A stretch of DNA of 64,000 bases. It comes from Alnus glutinosa. Taxonomy: Eukaryota > Streptophyta > Magnoliopsida > Fagales > Betulaceae. The position numbers and the translations under genes were made by a program. Every line of letters begins with the position of its first letter. Position 1 is the stretch's first letter. This document shows, one piece after another, positions 54,222 to 64,000 of this stretch. The notes below the pieces were generated by a model. That model saw only the letters and a program-made list of their open reading frames with translations. It was not told the origin of the DNA and searched no databases. Where the stretch lies: NCBI RefSeq assembly GCF_958979055.1, contig NC_084896.1:2480001-2544000 (forward strand), written 5' to 3'.

Positions 54222-56259
54222 GGGAGAAGGCTTCAAGCAATAATCTACTCTTATTTGATTTCAATACTGAACTCCATGCAATCAATGAAGAAACAAACAC
54301 CAACAATAATATGAAGAAAAGAGAGAAGAATGCTGAGTTACTGCTATTCAGTTATGAGAGTGTATCAGTTGCAACCAATAATTTCTCAACTATGAATAAG
54401 CTTGGAGAAGGAGGTTTTGGACCTGTTTACAAGGTACGTTACATTTTCCTAATGAATGTGCTTTGAACACTATGAAGAAAACCAACATTAATGGTAAACC
54501 TTCATAAAAGTTTAAAGAGTTTATGGTTCTCCTTCATAGGGGAATTTACTTAGAGGGCAGGAAGTTGCAGTGAAGATACTTTCAAAAACATCTGGACAGG
54601 GAATTGAGGAGTTCAAAAATGAGACAATGCTAATTGCAAAACTCCAGCATAGAAATCTTGTCAGAATCTTAGGTTGCTGTATCGAGCGAGATGAAAAGAT
54701 ATTAATATATATATGAGTACATGCCCAATCAGAGTTTGGACTTCTACCTTTTTGGTGAGTGCATGTTTATGTATATATGTGTATATATTTTAATCTCATA
54801 TGTTTATATTTCCTTGGTTGTACTATTTAAATAGATCCAACCAAGAAAATGATGTTAGGTTGGGAGACACGCATACGCATTATTGAAGGGATCGCTCAAG
54901 GGCTTCTTTATCTTCATCAATATTCAAGGTTACGAATCATACATAGAGATCTAAAACCTAGTAACATTCTCTTGGAAAGTGACATGAATCCAAAAATATA
55001 AGATTTTGGCCTAGCTCGCATTGTTGGAGGTAATGAAACACAAGCAAACACAAACATAATTGTTGGAACTTAGTAAGTATGCAACTTGTTTTTTCATCCG
55101 GTATTTGCAATTCTTAGCTAAATTCTCTGAGCAAGCTACTAATAGAGGCCTTTATGAATTTTTTTAATGCAGTGGCTATATGTCTCCCGAATATGCTATG
55201 CATGGTTTGTATTTGATAAAGTCTGATGTCTTTAGCTTTGGAGTATTGGTGTTAGAGATTGTGAGTGGCAGGAAGAACACTAGCTTTTATAACAGCGAGT
55301 CACTCAATCTTCTTAGAAATGTATGTAGCTTTTATACTCACCCAAATTTCTTATTTTTCTTTTCTACTTTCCAAAATTCTTTATGTGTTACATTAATCCT
55401 ATAACTTAAAATGCTATTAGTTTTTAGGGGAAATTTAACTTACTGTCCTTGATCTTCATCATTTTTGCAATCATACAAAAAAACTTTAAAAAGTGTCAAT
55501 TTAGTATATTCATTTTTTAATTTTTTTCAATTTCATTCATTCGTTAGAATTTTTCATTAAATTCTAACGGAGTGGTATCAAAATTCATAAAATACTCATC
55601 CTTTTTTTTTTTAGGAAAAAAAAAAAGAAAAAGAAAAAATTGCAAAGATTTAGGCGTTGGTCAGGATTTAAAAGAATTTGCACAAAAAAAAAAAAAAAAA
55701 TCCATGCTTGAATCATTGAAAAAATATTATATATATATATAAACATATGTATATATTTTGGGAAATGATTTAACGAAAAATCCTAACGGATGGGTGAAAT
55801 TGAAAGAAAAAAAATTGAAATATAGATACACAAAACTGATACTTTTAAAAGTTTATGAGCATAATTGCAAAAGCGATGAAAGATAAGAGTTGGTAAGTGA
55901 GTTTTCTCTAATTTTTAATTAAATTTAGTCTGAATTTGAAATGAAATTAGGCTTCGGAGTTGTGGAGAGATGGTCGAAGTTTGGAGTTGATGGAGCCAAC
56001 AATAATATATCCTAGTTCCACTTCTATTCTGTTGAGGTTCATTAACATTGGCCTTCTCTGTGTCCAAGAAAGCCCGATTGATCGACCTACCATGCCTGAT
56101 GTAATCTCAATGATTAGCAATGAACTTGCACCTCTACCTACACCTAATCAACCAGCGTTTTCCATAAGCCGGAATATGATGGACACAAATTCAACAGTTG
56201 ACAGTGCAGAAAATTGCTCAAAAAATAGTGTAACTATTTCAGCAATGGTAGCTAGATGA
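54222..56259 (+). pseudogene. Kinase gene exons 3-7, Ser/Thr kinase domain
   Basis: Exon 54222-54433 has the glycine loop [11 protein letters not shown]. 54540-54754 has [13 protein letters not shown] and [20 protein letters not shown], with a TATA insertion near 54705 that shifts the frame before the expected tyrosine-rich hinge. 54835-55072 has [12 protein letters not shown] and DFGLARIVGG, with TAA in place of the usual Ser before DFG (54999-55001). 55173-55320 has [20 protein letters not shown]. 55951-56259 has GLLCVQESPIDRPTMPDVIS and the C-terminal tail. Catalytic Lys, Glu, HRD Asp and DFG Asp are all still there, so inactivation is by frame damage only. Confidence 0.9.
55321..55950. 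other. Kinase intron 6, AT-rich
   Basis: A 630-base intron with donor GTATGT and acceptor AAATTAG, holding poly-A/T runs and a repeat-like piece (AACTTACTGTCCTTGATC, CTAACGGATGGGTGAAATTG) typical of small plant transposon remnants. Confidence 0.6.
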
Positions 56260-57300
56260 TTGATTCCTATATCAAAGAAAAGAAATGTTGTAGAACCAAT
56301 GAATCTTTCTGTCTAATTTGTATGCACGTTGATATGCTACATACTTGTCACTAAATATTGTATTTGTTCACTCATATATTTTTAGTTTCGTTACCAATTA
56401 ATAATACTATCCGGATAGAATCTATAAGTTGTTACGGGATCTAAGAATAATATATTTTTCTTCCATGTACTACCACATTATATATTGAACACTAGCCTAT
56501 AATATGCACAAGTTATTTTTCATTATAATCTACTCCAAGTGTCTTTATCAATAATCAATTTCCTTCCCCTCACTCAGTAAATCAACCGGCTGGCTACCAA
56601 AAAGGGGTGAAATCCCAAATCTTTGGCTCGTGCCTCTTCATTTTTATTCATGTAAGAGACAAGGTTTTAACAACTAATTCAAGAATATTCTTACTTGTGA
56701 ACCTAACATTGTAACTTAAACTACATGTTCTTGAAGATTTTGAACCATATCTTCAAATTATGCGATATACATAACTGCAATGATGCGACCCAGATCATAA
56801 AGTATATTCACATCAATATCATATCTGTAAATTTCTACTATTATTAATTATAAAAATTTTCCAATAATTACACAACTATTAATCAAAGCTCTAATTAAAC
56901 ATCCAACTGAAATAAACATGGCACAATCCAATATTTCCAGCAAATTAGTGGTCATAAATTCAATCGGTTTTCCAAAATATACCATTATACAAGAGTTAGG
57001 TTGTATAAGAGTTGTTCACAGGTTGTAAATGTATCATATCTCTAAATAAAAAAATATATAAGAAAGGGTAGTGTTGACCTTGAAAGAGACAACTGCTTTC
57101 TGGCTGAAAGCAGGAGAGCGAAAATCGTCATTTGAAGAACACAAACTAATCCCACCTATCTCACCCTGACCTCGTTTTTGTAAGAAAATTTTCTACTTAC
57201 AATACAATCTTTTGGCACTTAATTTCCTATTAACCTAACACAACTTATAGATTTTTTTGCAATTCTCCAAAGTACATTGCACCATTGGAGGTAAAAAGTA
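56260..57300. other. 3' region of the kinase gene and AT-rich spacer
   Basis: The first 80 bases or so match the tail at 43690-43740 and are the gene's 3' untranslated region. The rest is AT-rich with no recognised gene. Confidence 0.6.
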
Positions 57301-57960
57301 ACCAAAAGTTTCTGAATTTCAGGTCATACTACAAAACACCAAAAAATTGCTACAGTAGCAGAGGAGGATGGTGAAGTCGTAATCAAGAAAGTCCACGCGT
57401 GGGTGAGGGGGATCCACGTGTCGGCACGTGAGTGCCACGCTTTAGTGTATGGTGGTCGAACGACGACATGGAGGAGAGCTGCAGGAAGCGGGGAGGCCCA
57501 GGAGCACAATGGTGGGACGCGTTTGAGGGCGGGGTTGACGAAGGTTTACGAATCTAGCCTTGAAAAAGTCAAATCTATTACCCTTTGTCGATCCGAGAAA
57601 CAACCGGCAATGAGGAGCAAGAAAGAGGCGGAGAGTAGTTCGACAACAGGGGGACAACGAGCCAGGGGGAAAGAGCAACCGATAATTATGTTCTTTGGAG
57701 GAACCAAAAACAATAACTATATATGGAGAAAGAGAAAAACAACGAAAAGAAGAGCAATAAGAAAAACAAGGGGGAAAGGAAGGGGGGAGGGAAAAGGATC
57801 ATCCCTCCTCCCTTGAAAAGCCATCGAAAGTGGAGGAAAAACCTTATTAGCTTTCACTTAATAACATGCCACCACCAAAAATGCAATATAACACTTATAC
57901 AGCCTAACAATTTACCAAATTGTATGATTGGTCAATGTGAGTGTGAGACTCCTTTGTTAT
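57301..57960. other. GC-richer segment with unsupported open frame
   Basis: A plus-strand frame at 57403-57816 (137 codons) is rich in Arg, Lys and Gly and resembles no family I know. The composition changes abruptly at both sides, suggesting an inserted fragment. Treated as non-coding. Confidence 0.35.
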
Positions 57961-57969
57961 TTATTTTTA

Positions 57970-58407
57970 AGGGTAATTACATTTTTCCCCCATGAACTAC
58001 TAAAAAATGCGCGATGCCCCCATGAACTATCAACTCGACCAAAATAGAGCATTCAACTACCAAAGACAACCATTTTTCCCCCTTCCATCAGTCAAAGGGG
58101 TTAAAACAAACGGTCAACGGGTCACGTGACCGTCACACGCCGTTTTACCCTCATTTTCTTCCTCTTTTCCCCCCATGAACTACCACCATCTTCCTCTTTT
58201 CCCCCCATGAACTACCACCATCTTCCAACATGCCCCCATGTAAAACGGCACATGACCCATTGACTGTTTCTTTTAACCTCTCTAACTGACGGAAGGGGGG
58301 AAAATGGTTGTTTTTGGTAGTTGAATTCCCTATTTTGGTTTAGTTGGTAGTTCATGGGGGCATCGCGCATTTTTTGGTAGTTCATGGGGGAAAAAGGTAA
58401 TTACCCC
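57970..58407. mobile_element. Foldback MITE with perfect 9-bp target duplication
   Basis: Its left end AGGGTAATTACATTTTTCCC and right end GGGGAAAAAGGTAATTACCC are inverted repeats with arms of about 180 bases. The flanks TTATTTTTA (57961-57969 and 58408-58416) are identical. Same family as 4468-4751 (CCATGAACTACCA phrases), and Mutator-like. A 32-base internal duplication around CATGAACTACCACCATC lies near 58170-58230. Confidence 0.85.
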
Positions 58408-58469
58408 TTATTTTTATTTTTATTTTAGGGTTGGGGAATCCTGCAACCACCTATCTCCACCTGAAGCGA

Positions 58470-59096
58470 CACTACAAAAAACTTGGTGTTTAGCTACGTG
58501 CCTATAGTAACCGGTGCTGTAGCCACGTAGCAATTTCGCTACATGGTATATTACCCACCTCGCGATTTCGCCACAAGGGTAATCCACCATGTAGCGAAAT
58601 GTTTTGTGTGGGTAATTTGCCACGTGGATTATTTCCACGTCGCCAATTAGCCACGTTGCTAATTTATTAATATTTTCCACATTTTATGAGGATTTGAAAT
58701 TTAGCCACATGTTTTATTTGCTACGTCACCAATTAGCCACGTGACAATTAAACCACGTGGCTAATTTATTAATATTTTACAAATTTTATGAGGATTTGAA
58801 AAGTTAGCCACATGCTTTATTTGCCACGTTGCTAGTTAGTGATGTGGCAAATAAACTGCGTGGTTAATTTTAAAAAAAATTCTGATTTCTTTTAGGATTT
58901 AAAATTTTAGCCATGTGCTTTTTTTTTTTTTTTTTTTTTTTTTTTTCACTTTGTCAATTAGTCACGTGGCAAATAAACCACTTGGTTAATTTATTAAAAA
59001 AATTTCAAATTTTTTTAAGGATTTAAAATTTAAGCCGCGTATTTTATTTGCCACGTATCCAATTAGCCACGTGACAAAAACCCACATCACCATTTG

Positions 59097-59097
<1 letters not shown>
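58470..59097 (+). mobile_element. CACTA-like end with subterminal repeats
   Basis: It starts CACTACAAAAAACTTGGTG, the terminal motif of CACTA elements. Then come repeated CCACGTGGCTAATT/AATTAGCCACGT phrases in both orientations and four tandem blocks of roughly 105-125 bases, each starting near GAGGATTTGAAA and TTAGCCACATG. The matching right end (GTAGTG) was not found before the (TA)n run, so it is truncated or one-ended. Confidence 0.5.

Positions 59098-59180
<83 letters not shown>
59098..59180. repeat. (TA)n microsatellite
   Basis: About 41 TA units. A second, shorter run is at about 59430-59461. Confidence 0.92.
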
Positions 59181-59186
<6 letters not shown>

Positions 59187-59426
59187 GGGTTAAACACCTT
59201 TTTAATCTCTGAGTTTTGGAAACTTTATTTTTTTAGTCCCTGAGTTTCAATTTGTATCACAGATGATATATCAATTTTGGAAAATGACCAAATTAGTACC
59301 TCGGTTAACTTCTCCGTCCAAAAACTAACGGCTCGACACGTGTCAACTTTGGAGGTTGACACATAGCACTATATAAAAAAAAAATTAAAAAGTAAAAATT
59401 AAAAATCTTTAAAAATTAATTAAAAA

Positions 59427-59465
<39 letters not shown>

Positions 59466-60202
59466 TTAAAAAAAAAAGAGCCACCCCTATTTTAGCCAAG
59501 GGGGTGGTTGGGCAGTCTGGGGTGGCTGTTTTTTATTATTTAAAAATAATAATAAAAAACAGTTTTAAATTTTAATTTTATTTTTTGGAATAATTTTTTG
59601 TTATTTTATATTTTTTAAATAATTTTTTTTTAGTTTTTATTTTATTTTAATAATTTTATGAAGGGTATTTTTGTCATTAGGAGGACATTGAGATTTTCTG
59701 GTAGTTTAAGAGAGGAGATTGACACAATTGGTAGTTTGGGGGGTACATTGACAATGATGTGGTTGTTTGAGGGGGTTATGTGTACTTTTCCCTATATATT
59801 TTTTTAAATAAGATTTGGGTTCTTTGCTTATAGGGTTGATTTTTTTTTATGCGGGAGTTAGAGTCTCCAAAGGAAGAGATATAGATTTTTTTTTGACAAT
59901 ATCATTGTGTTTCTTGGAATCTAACGGTTGGTTTTTCCATGGGAGTTTTAGAGTCCATGGAAAAGATAAATCACTTTATTTCCTTTTCTTTCCCAAAATC
60001 ATTTGTTATTGTTTTTTGAGCTTACATTTAAGTTTTCTATCAGATCTAGAGTGCAAAAAGGAGAGGTAATACAATTTTTTTTTTTTTATTCTATATTATC
60101 ATGAATGGCTAATTGGGGGCCTTCTTTCCCCTGGGGCCTTAGGCGACAGCCTAAGTCGCCTAGGGGAAGAGCCGCCCTGGCTGCAAGTTAGCTAGAGTGG
60201 GA
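59181..60202. other. Repeat-rich spacer with an orphan hAT-like end
   Basis: It holds a piece with GTTAAACACCTTTTTAATC phrases common in plant transposons, a GC-rich GAGCCACCCC/GGGGTGGCTG inverted pair (about 59480-59530), MITE-arm-like sequence at 59680-59790, and at 60110-60180 the sequence GGGGCCTTAGGCGACAGCC ending AGAGCCGCCCTG, which resembles the right end of a hAT element. No gene; the frame 59815-60069 is T-rich. Confidence 0.45.
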
Positions 60203-60340
60203 TGGGTAGCATAATGAGTAAGCCATGGCTCTTATTTCTTATGCTTCTACCCCTGTCTTATTACAGAGAATGCTTCTCCATAGCTACTAATACCCTTTCA
60301 CCAGGTCAGTCTCTTTCATGGAGCAACACCATATGAGCTC
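60203..60340 (+). pseudogene. S-receptor-like kinase fragment, signal peptide part
   Basis: MSKPWLLFLMLLPLSYYREC and FSIATNTLSPGQSLSW match residues 5-40 of the gene at 43774, in the same orientation. The DNA just upstream (GCTGCAAG, GGGATGGGTAGCA) also matches that gene's leader. A LINE interrupts it at 60340. With the continuation at 62678, it is the 5' part of another kinase gene. Confidence 0.82.
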
Positions 60341-62677
60341 CGTTTTTTTTTTTTTAGATGAATACGTGAACATTTCATTACTAAACAACCAACAAACTAC
60401 AACCAAAAGGTCTTAAAAGACCAAACAAACTCAACAAAACAGAGTACACAGCTCTGTAAACAACCAAGGAACTAGAAAAAAACTGGTCTCAAACCAGAAT
60501 CGTCCCTTCTATATTCCACATTTTACTAAGAGCCACATTCTCCATATCCTCAATGAACTTTCTTTTTCCAGAGATTCACTTATGAACTTCCCAGGAAATC
60601 GAATGAAGAATCTGCTCTTCCATTTTTGGGTGTCCTGGAACCCTGATCTCATTCCTTGCTTGCCAGATGTGATACATTGTAGAACTCAGTATCAACCTGC
60701 ATAACATGCCTAGCAGCTTCTTAGTTTTCAATTTTTTACAAGCTTCATCAATCATCCCCTGCCAGTCTAGAAGAGGATGTTGTATGAAGCAACGGTTCAT
60801 GCAGGTTTTCCAAATACGTAAGCTAAAGCTGCAAGAGAAAAATAGATGATCACAACTTTCCATCCTATTCCTACAAAATAATTAAACACTGCGTGTCTCC
60901 CTGAAAACCCCAAGCCATAAGCCTTTTTTCCTATGGTTAGTCTATTAAGGATAGCCAACCATAGAATAAAAGCTTATTTAGGAATAGCTTGAGAAAACCA
61001 AACAACATTCCACCATCTGACTTCCTGCTTCCTTTTCCTCAGAAACTCTCATGTTTCTGCACTTACATAAATTCCTTTCCGAGAGATAGTTCATATAGGA
61101 TTATCCACTTCAACTATAGGTACATCCGGAAGTTTACTCTGAATATCCACCAAATCATCTGATCTAGTTGGCCTCCAGCACTAGTTCCCATTCCTAATGA
61201 CAGAATTTAACTTTGCTTCTAGACTGCTCTGAGAATCATATATGATTCTAAACCCATATCTCTCATACAAAGGACTAAAGGGGTGCCAATTGTCTTGCCA
61301 CATATGGATAAACTTTCCATTCCCCACCTCAAGCTTAATGAGTTCTCTAGCAATACTTCTCAAGCTCGAGATCTTCCTCCAACTCCAAGAGTAGTTCCGG
61401 GGGATTTTTACATTCCAGAAACTTCTCCCCTTCAGCAAATAAATCCGAAGCCAAGCAACCCAAATTGATCTAGAGCAAGCAAACAAATTCCAAATGTGCC
61501 TTAGCATGGACAATCGGTTCCAATCTTCTAGACATTTCAAGCCCAAACCTCCCTTTTTCTTCGGTTAACATACATCCCCCAAAGCCACTCTAGCCTTGGC
61601 CGGATTACCATCCTTCTCATTCCAGAGGAACTTGTTAAATTTTTGAGTCATGTCCTTTATGATCTTTTTAGGCAGAATAAACATACCAGTCCAAAAGACC
61701 TGGAGACCATAAAGTACAGAATTTAGGAGCTGTAATCTGCCTGCAAAAGACAGATTCCTTGAGGTCCAGGAATCTATTCGACTAGAAATTCTGTCTAAAA
61801 GTATCCTGCAATCAGCCGCTGACAGTTTAGAAGAAACAAGAGGCAGAGATATCTAACGGGCAACATTCCTTCTTGCATTTGAAGCTCATCCAACAACATT
61901 GATTTCATCCTTACAGAGAGTCCAGAGCAGAAAAATGAGCTCCTTGCAGAATTGGATTTCAAACCAGAAATTTCCTCAAATTCTAACAAGGCTGCCTTCA
62001 CTTGTTTGATAGAAGAAATACTAGCATCAAAAAATAAGAGTTAGTCATCTGCAAAACACAAATGAGTAAGCTTCAATCTAGAGCATCTTGGATGATACGG
62101 AAAACCTAAACCCAGTCCAGTATAATCTTCCATAAGCTTTGTGAACATCTCAATAGCAAAAACAAAAAGGTAAGGAGAAAGAGGATCTCCTTGTCTCAAA
62201 CCTTTAGCCCTTTTAAAAAAAAACCCACCAAGGTACCATTTATAGCTATAGAAAATCGGGGCGAAGTAACGCATTCCTTAATCCAGCTTACAAACTTCAC
62301 AGGAAATCTAAAGCAGGCCAGGCAGTGGATAATGAAATCCCAATCAACAAAATCATAAGCTTTCATGAGATCAATTTTCATAATACATCGACGCTTTCCT
62401 AGCAGAACATTCTCAGCAATGTTTATGCCAGGGATGAAAGCAAACTGGTTACGACTAATCAGAGAGTCTAACACTGGTAGCATTCTATTTGAGAGAATTT
62501 TTGTAATACACTTATATATGACATTACAGCATGCTATAGGCCGAAAATCTCCCATAAAAGAAGCATTCGGCTTCTTAGGTACCAAAGTCAATATAGTCGC
62601 ATTTACTTCATTAAGAAGCACTCATGGTTCAAAAAAAAAAAAAACTTTGAATGGCAGTTACCACATCATCACCAACA
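60341..62677 (-). pseudogene. L1-type LINE in a kinase pseudogene
   Basis: On the minus strand, from right to left: reverse transcriptase from LNEVNATILTLVPKKPNAS, FRPIACCNVIYKCITKIL, KGLRQGDPLSPYLFVFAIEM and FADD (near 62042); then SGLKSNSARSSFFCSGLS, the connecting region (WRKISSLRSIARELI, WQDNWHPFSP) and a zf-RVT-type end (HLFFSCSFSLRIWKTC). Several stops break it; the endonuclease is missing. Poly-T at 60341-60353 marks the poly-A tail. Flanks CATATGAGCTCC (60328) and CATATGAGCTTC (62681) are a target duplication of about 12 bases with one mismatch. Confidence 0.85.
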
Positions 62678-62972
62678 TATGAGCTTCGTATCTTCCAACG
62701 AGGGACTTCATTAAAGACCTACCTCAACATATGGCATAAAAGGTTTGTTCCAAAGAGCATTGTTTGGGTAGCAAATAGAGAAACCCTTTTTCTAACCTAT
62801 CTTTCTCAAGACTTGACCTCTCAGAAGATGGCAATCTACACCTGTTTCGAGGTTCCTCCAACATCCCATTTTGGCTCACAAATTTGATATTTCTTCGGTC
62901 AAATTTAACTAAAGCAATAATTGGTGAAGATGGGAATGCTGTATTGAAAGATTGGTCCAATGCAAAACCTTA
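62678..62972 (+). pseudogene. S-receptor-like kinase fragment, lectin part
   Basis: YELRIFQRGTSLKTYLNIW and HKRFVPKSIVWVANRETLF align with FELGFFKPGTSLKIYLGIW and YKRFDRTDIVWVANRENPL of the main gene. It continues after a frameshift to EDGNAVLKDWSNAKP. It ends abruptly at about 62972 in telomere-type repeats. It is a B-lectin domain only and cannot be functional. Confidence 0.82.
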
Positions 62973-63393
62973 AAACCCCTATATCCTCACCACTAAAACT
63001 CTAAACCTTAAACCCCAAACCTTAAACCCTAAAACCCTAAAACCTAAACCCCATAACAATAAAACCGTACACTGTAAACCCAAAACCCAAAACCTTGAAC
63101 CCCAAATCCTAAATCCAAACCCTAAACCCTAACCCTAAACTCAAAACCCTAAATCCTAAATCCCAAACCCTGAACCCTAACACTAAACTCTCACCCAAAA
63201 CTCTAAACCCTAAATCCTAAAACTCCAAAACTCTATGCCCTAAACCCTAAACCCTAAAATGCTAACCCTAAACCCTAACCCTAACCCTCAACCCTAAAAC
63301 CCTAAACTTTAAACCCTAACTCTAACCCTAAGCCCCAACCTTAACCCTAAAACCTAAACCCTAAACCCTAACCCTAAACCCTAACCCCTCTAA
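62973..63393. repeat. Degenerate telomere-type repeat tract
   Basis: Many copies of CCCTAAA and CCCTAA variants, in the C-rich orientation, over about 420 bases. The left half is most diverged (AACCTTAAACCCC), the right half cleaner (CCCTAAACCCTAACCCTAAAC). CCCTAAA is the common plant telomere repeat. As non-telomeric sequence follows on both sides it is interstitial in this assembly. Confidence 0.85.
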
Positions 63394-63420
63394 AATCACC
63401 TACTCCTCCCTTGCAACGCA

Positions 63421-63687
63421 GTTCCAGTTTGCCAAGCGGCGACCTATGAAGTCAAGCGAGCGGAAGTCAGGCTGATCGAAGAAATATTCTCCTCTCGAGG
63501 ATCGACTCTGGGAGACAACGAGACCTTTGAGTGGCGAACCTTCACCAACGAATCCGGCGACAACAACCCGGTCCGTGTGGGAGGGCCCACCAACCCCCTT
63601 TTGGCCGACAGTGGCCTCTCCACGGTCATAGCCAAGCCCAATGGCGCCACTGGTGATCAGTTCCTCTCATCCTTGCTTGGCCGCTAG
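63421..63687 (+). other. Open frame without ATG, coding-like, unidentified
   Basis: One plus-strand frame stays open from about 63424 to a TAG at 63685, with G or C at most third positions. It reads [20 protein letters not shown] and later [20 protein letters not shown]. There is no start codon and no domain I recognise. It may be an exon or a captured gene fragment next to the telomere-type tract. The opposite-strand frame (63650-63444) looks like its shadow. Confidence 0.35.
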
Positions 63688-64000
63688 CAGAACCACACCG
63701 TCGGTCTTCAACCGTCGACGGATTCGTTGTAGAAGGTGAAGCTGTGTAGGTGACAAGGAAGAGGAAGGAACTGATGAAAGTGGAAATGGGGATGCGTGAA
63801 GGTGAGAGAAAGAGACTGATTTTTTTCATTAAAAAAAGTGATTGGGAAGCTACAGTGCTTGGGTAGCACTATAGCTACCCAACCAAAATATGTAAAATTA
63901 GGGTGTCTATTGTGGGTCAATTTTTGGTGTTTTTGATGAGATTTTCCCTAAATATAGGGAAGTGAACCAATATAGAGAGACTGATGGGAGTGCTCTAATA
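63688..64000. other. Non-coding end of window
   Basis: Repeat-like sequence with the phrases CTACAGTGCTTGGGTAGC and ACTATAGCTACCCAACC, a short inverted pair (TTGGGTAGC/GCTACCCAA), and no gene. Confidence 0.4.

Larger units (their letters stand above)
43774..56259 (+). pseudogene. G-type lectin S-receptor-like Ser/Thr kinase, broken gene
   Basis: The exon layout is the usual one for this family: a first exon with the extracellular domains (43774-44786 plus 49978-50294, split by Copia-2), a membrane exon (50394-50495), and kinase exons 54222-54433, 54540-54754, 54835-55072, 55173-55320 and 55951-56259, with GT-AG sites seen at each junction. The intact protein would be a plasma-membrane receptor kinase of the self-incompatibility-related SRK family. 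Lesions: a frameshift near 44518; Copia-2 at 44786; TAA at 50009; TGA at 50462; a +4 frameshift (TATA) near 54705; TAA at 54999. A 3.7-kb intron holds a hAT-like element. The number of lesions makes it a pseudogene. Confidence 0.9.

Noticed and set aside
57403..57816. Plus-strand frame of 137 codons as a gene
   Set aside because: Low-complexity basic sequence, no domain, no splice or promoter context, and near repeat elements.
62973..63393. A true chromosome end
   Set aside because: The repeats are degenerate, and at least 600 bases of other sequence follow on the far side.

Overview
This window is nuclear DNA of a flowering plant, most likely a eudicot and possibly a woody one. The evidence is Ty1/copia elements primed by initiator methionine tRNA, Ty3/gypsy elements of the plant Tat type (two RNase H domains plus an antisense gene), plant L1-type LINEs, Mutator-type MITEs, a G-type lectin S-receptor-like kinase gene with the usual exon layout, and CCCTAAA telomere-type repeats. 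No tRNA, rRNA, CRISPR array, operon or prokaryotic gene was seen. Almost every reading frame belongs to a mobile element or to a broken copy of a receptor-kinase gene. Only the gag-pol frame of one copia element looks intact.

Positions 1-34640 hold a locally duplicated AT-rich unit of about 4.4 kb, present about three times: 458-4884; 4885-5254 plus 23906-29805; and a broken third copy from 29806. Each of the first two copies carries an old minus-strand gypsy fragment and a MITE at the same site. Unit 2 is split by an 18.65 kb nest (5255-23905, 5-bp target duplication GTGAA). The outer Tat-type element R1 has a second Tat-type element R2 inside its 5' LTR. R2 contains an inverted solo LTR and a 1336-bp direct duplication of its protease-RT region. 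Its 3' LTR, together with R1's gag-protease segment, now lies inverted. The simplest model is R2 insertion into the R1 LTR, followed by an inversion with deletions. Both elements carry an antisense gene between integrase and the 3' LTR, preceded by tandem repeats. In R1 this gene has a clear GT-AG intron. A related solo LTR sits in unit 2 (27783-29030). A 5'-truncated LINE and a short MITE break up unit 3.

Positions 34640-38273 are AT-rich and apparently gene-free. A copia element (38274-43556) follows, with an open gag-pol frame of 1538 codons and LTRs that differ at one base, so it inserted recently.

Positions 43562-62972 are the remains of a tandem cluster of S-receptor-like kinase genes: the 3' tail of one gene (43562-43740), one nearly whole gene (43774-56259), and the 5' part of a third (60203-62972). 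The nearly whole gene keeps its exon-intron structure but has three nonsense codons, two frameshifts and a second copia element (44787-49977) inside its first exon. A large intron holds a hAT-like foldback element that carries fragments of a pentatricopeptide-repeat gene and of another gene. The third gene is split by a LINE with its own target duplication. It ends at about 420 bp of degenerate telomere-type repeat. Between and beyond these lie a Mutator-type MITE with a perfect 9-bp target duplication, a CACTA-like end, (TA)n runs and an unassigned GC-rich open frame at 63421-63687.

I did not find a clearly new functional system. The features most worth following up are the intron-bearing antisense gene of the Tat elements, the foldback element with captured gene fragments (a possible small-RNA source), the hairpin-forming 43-bp repeats, and the interstitial telomere tract.
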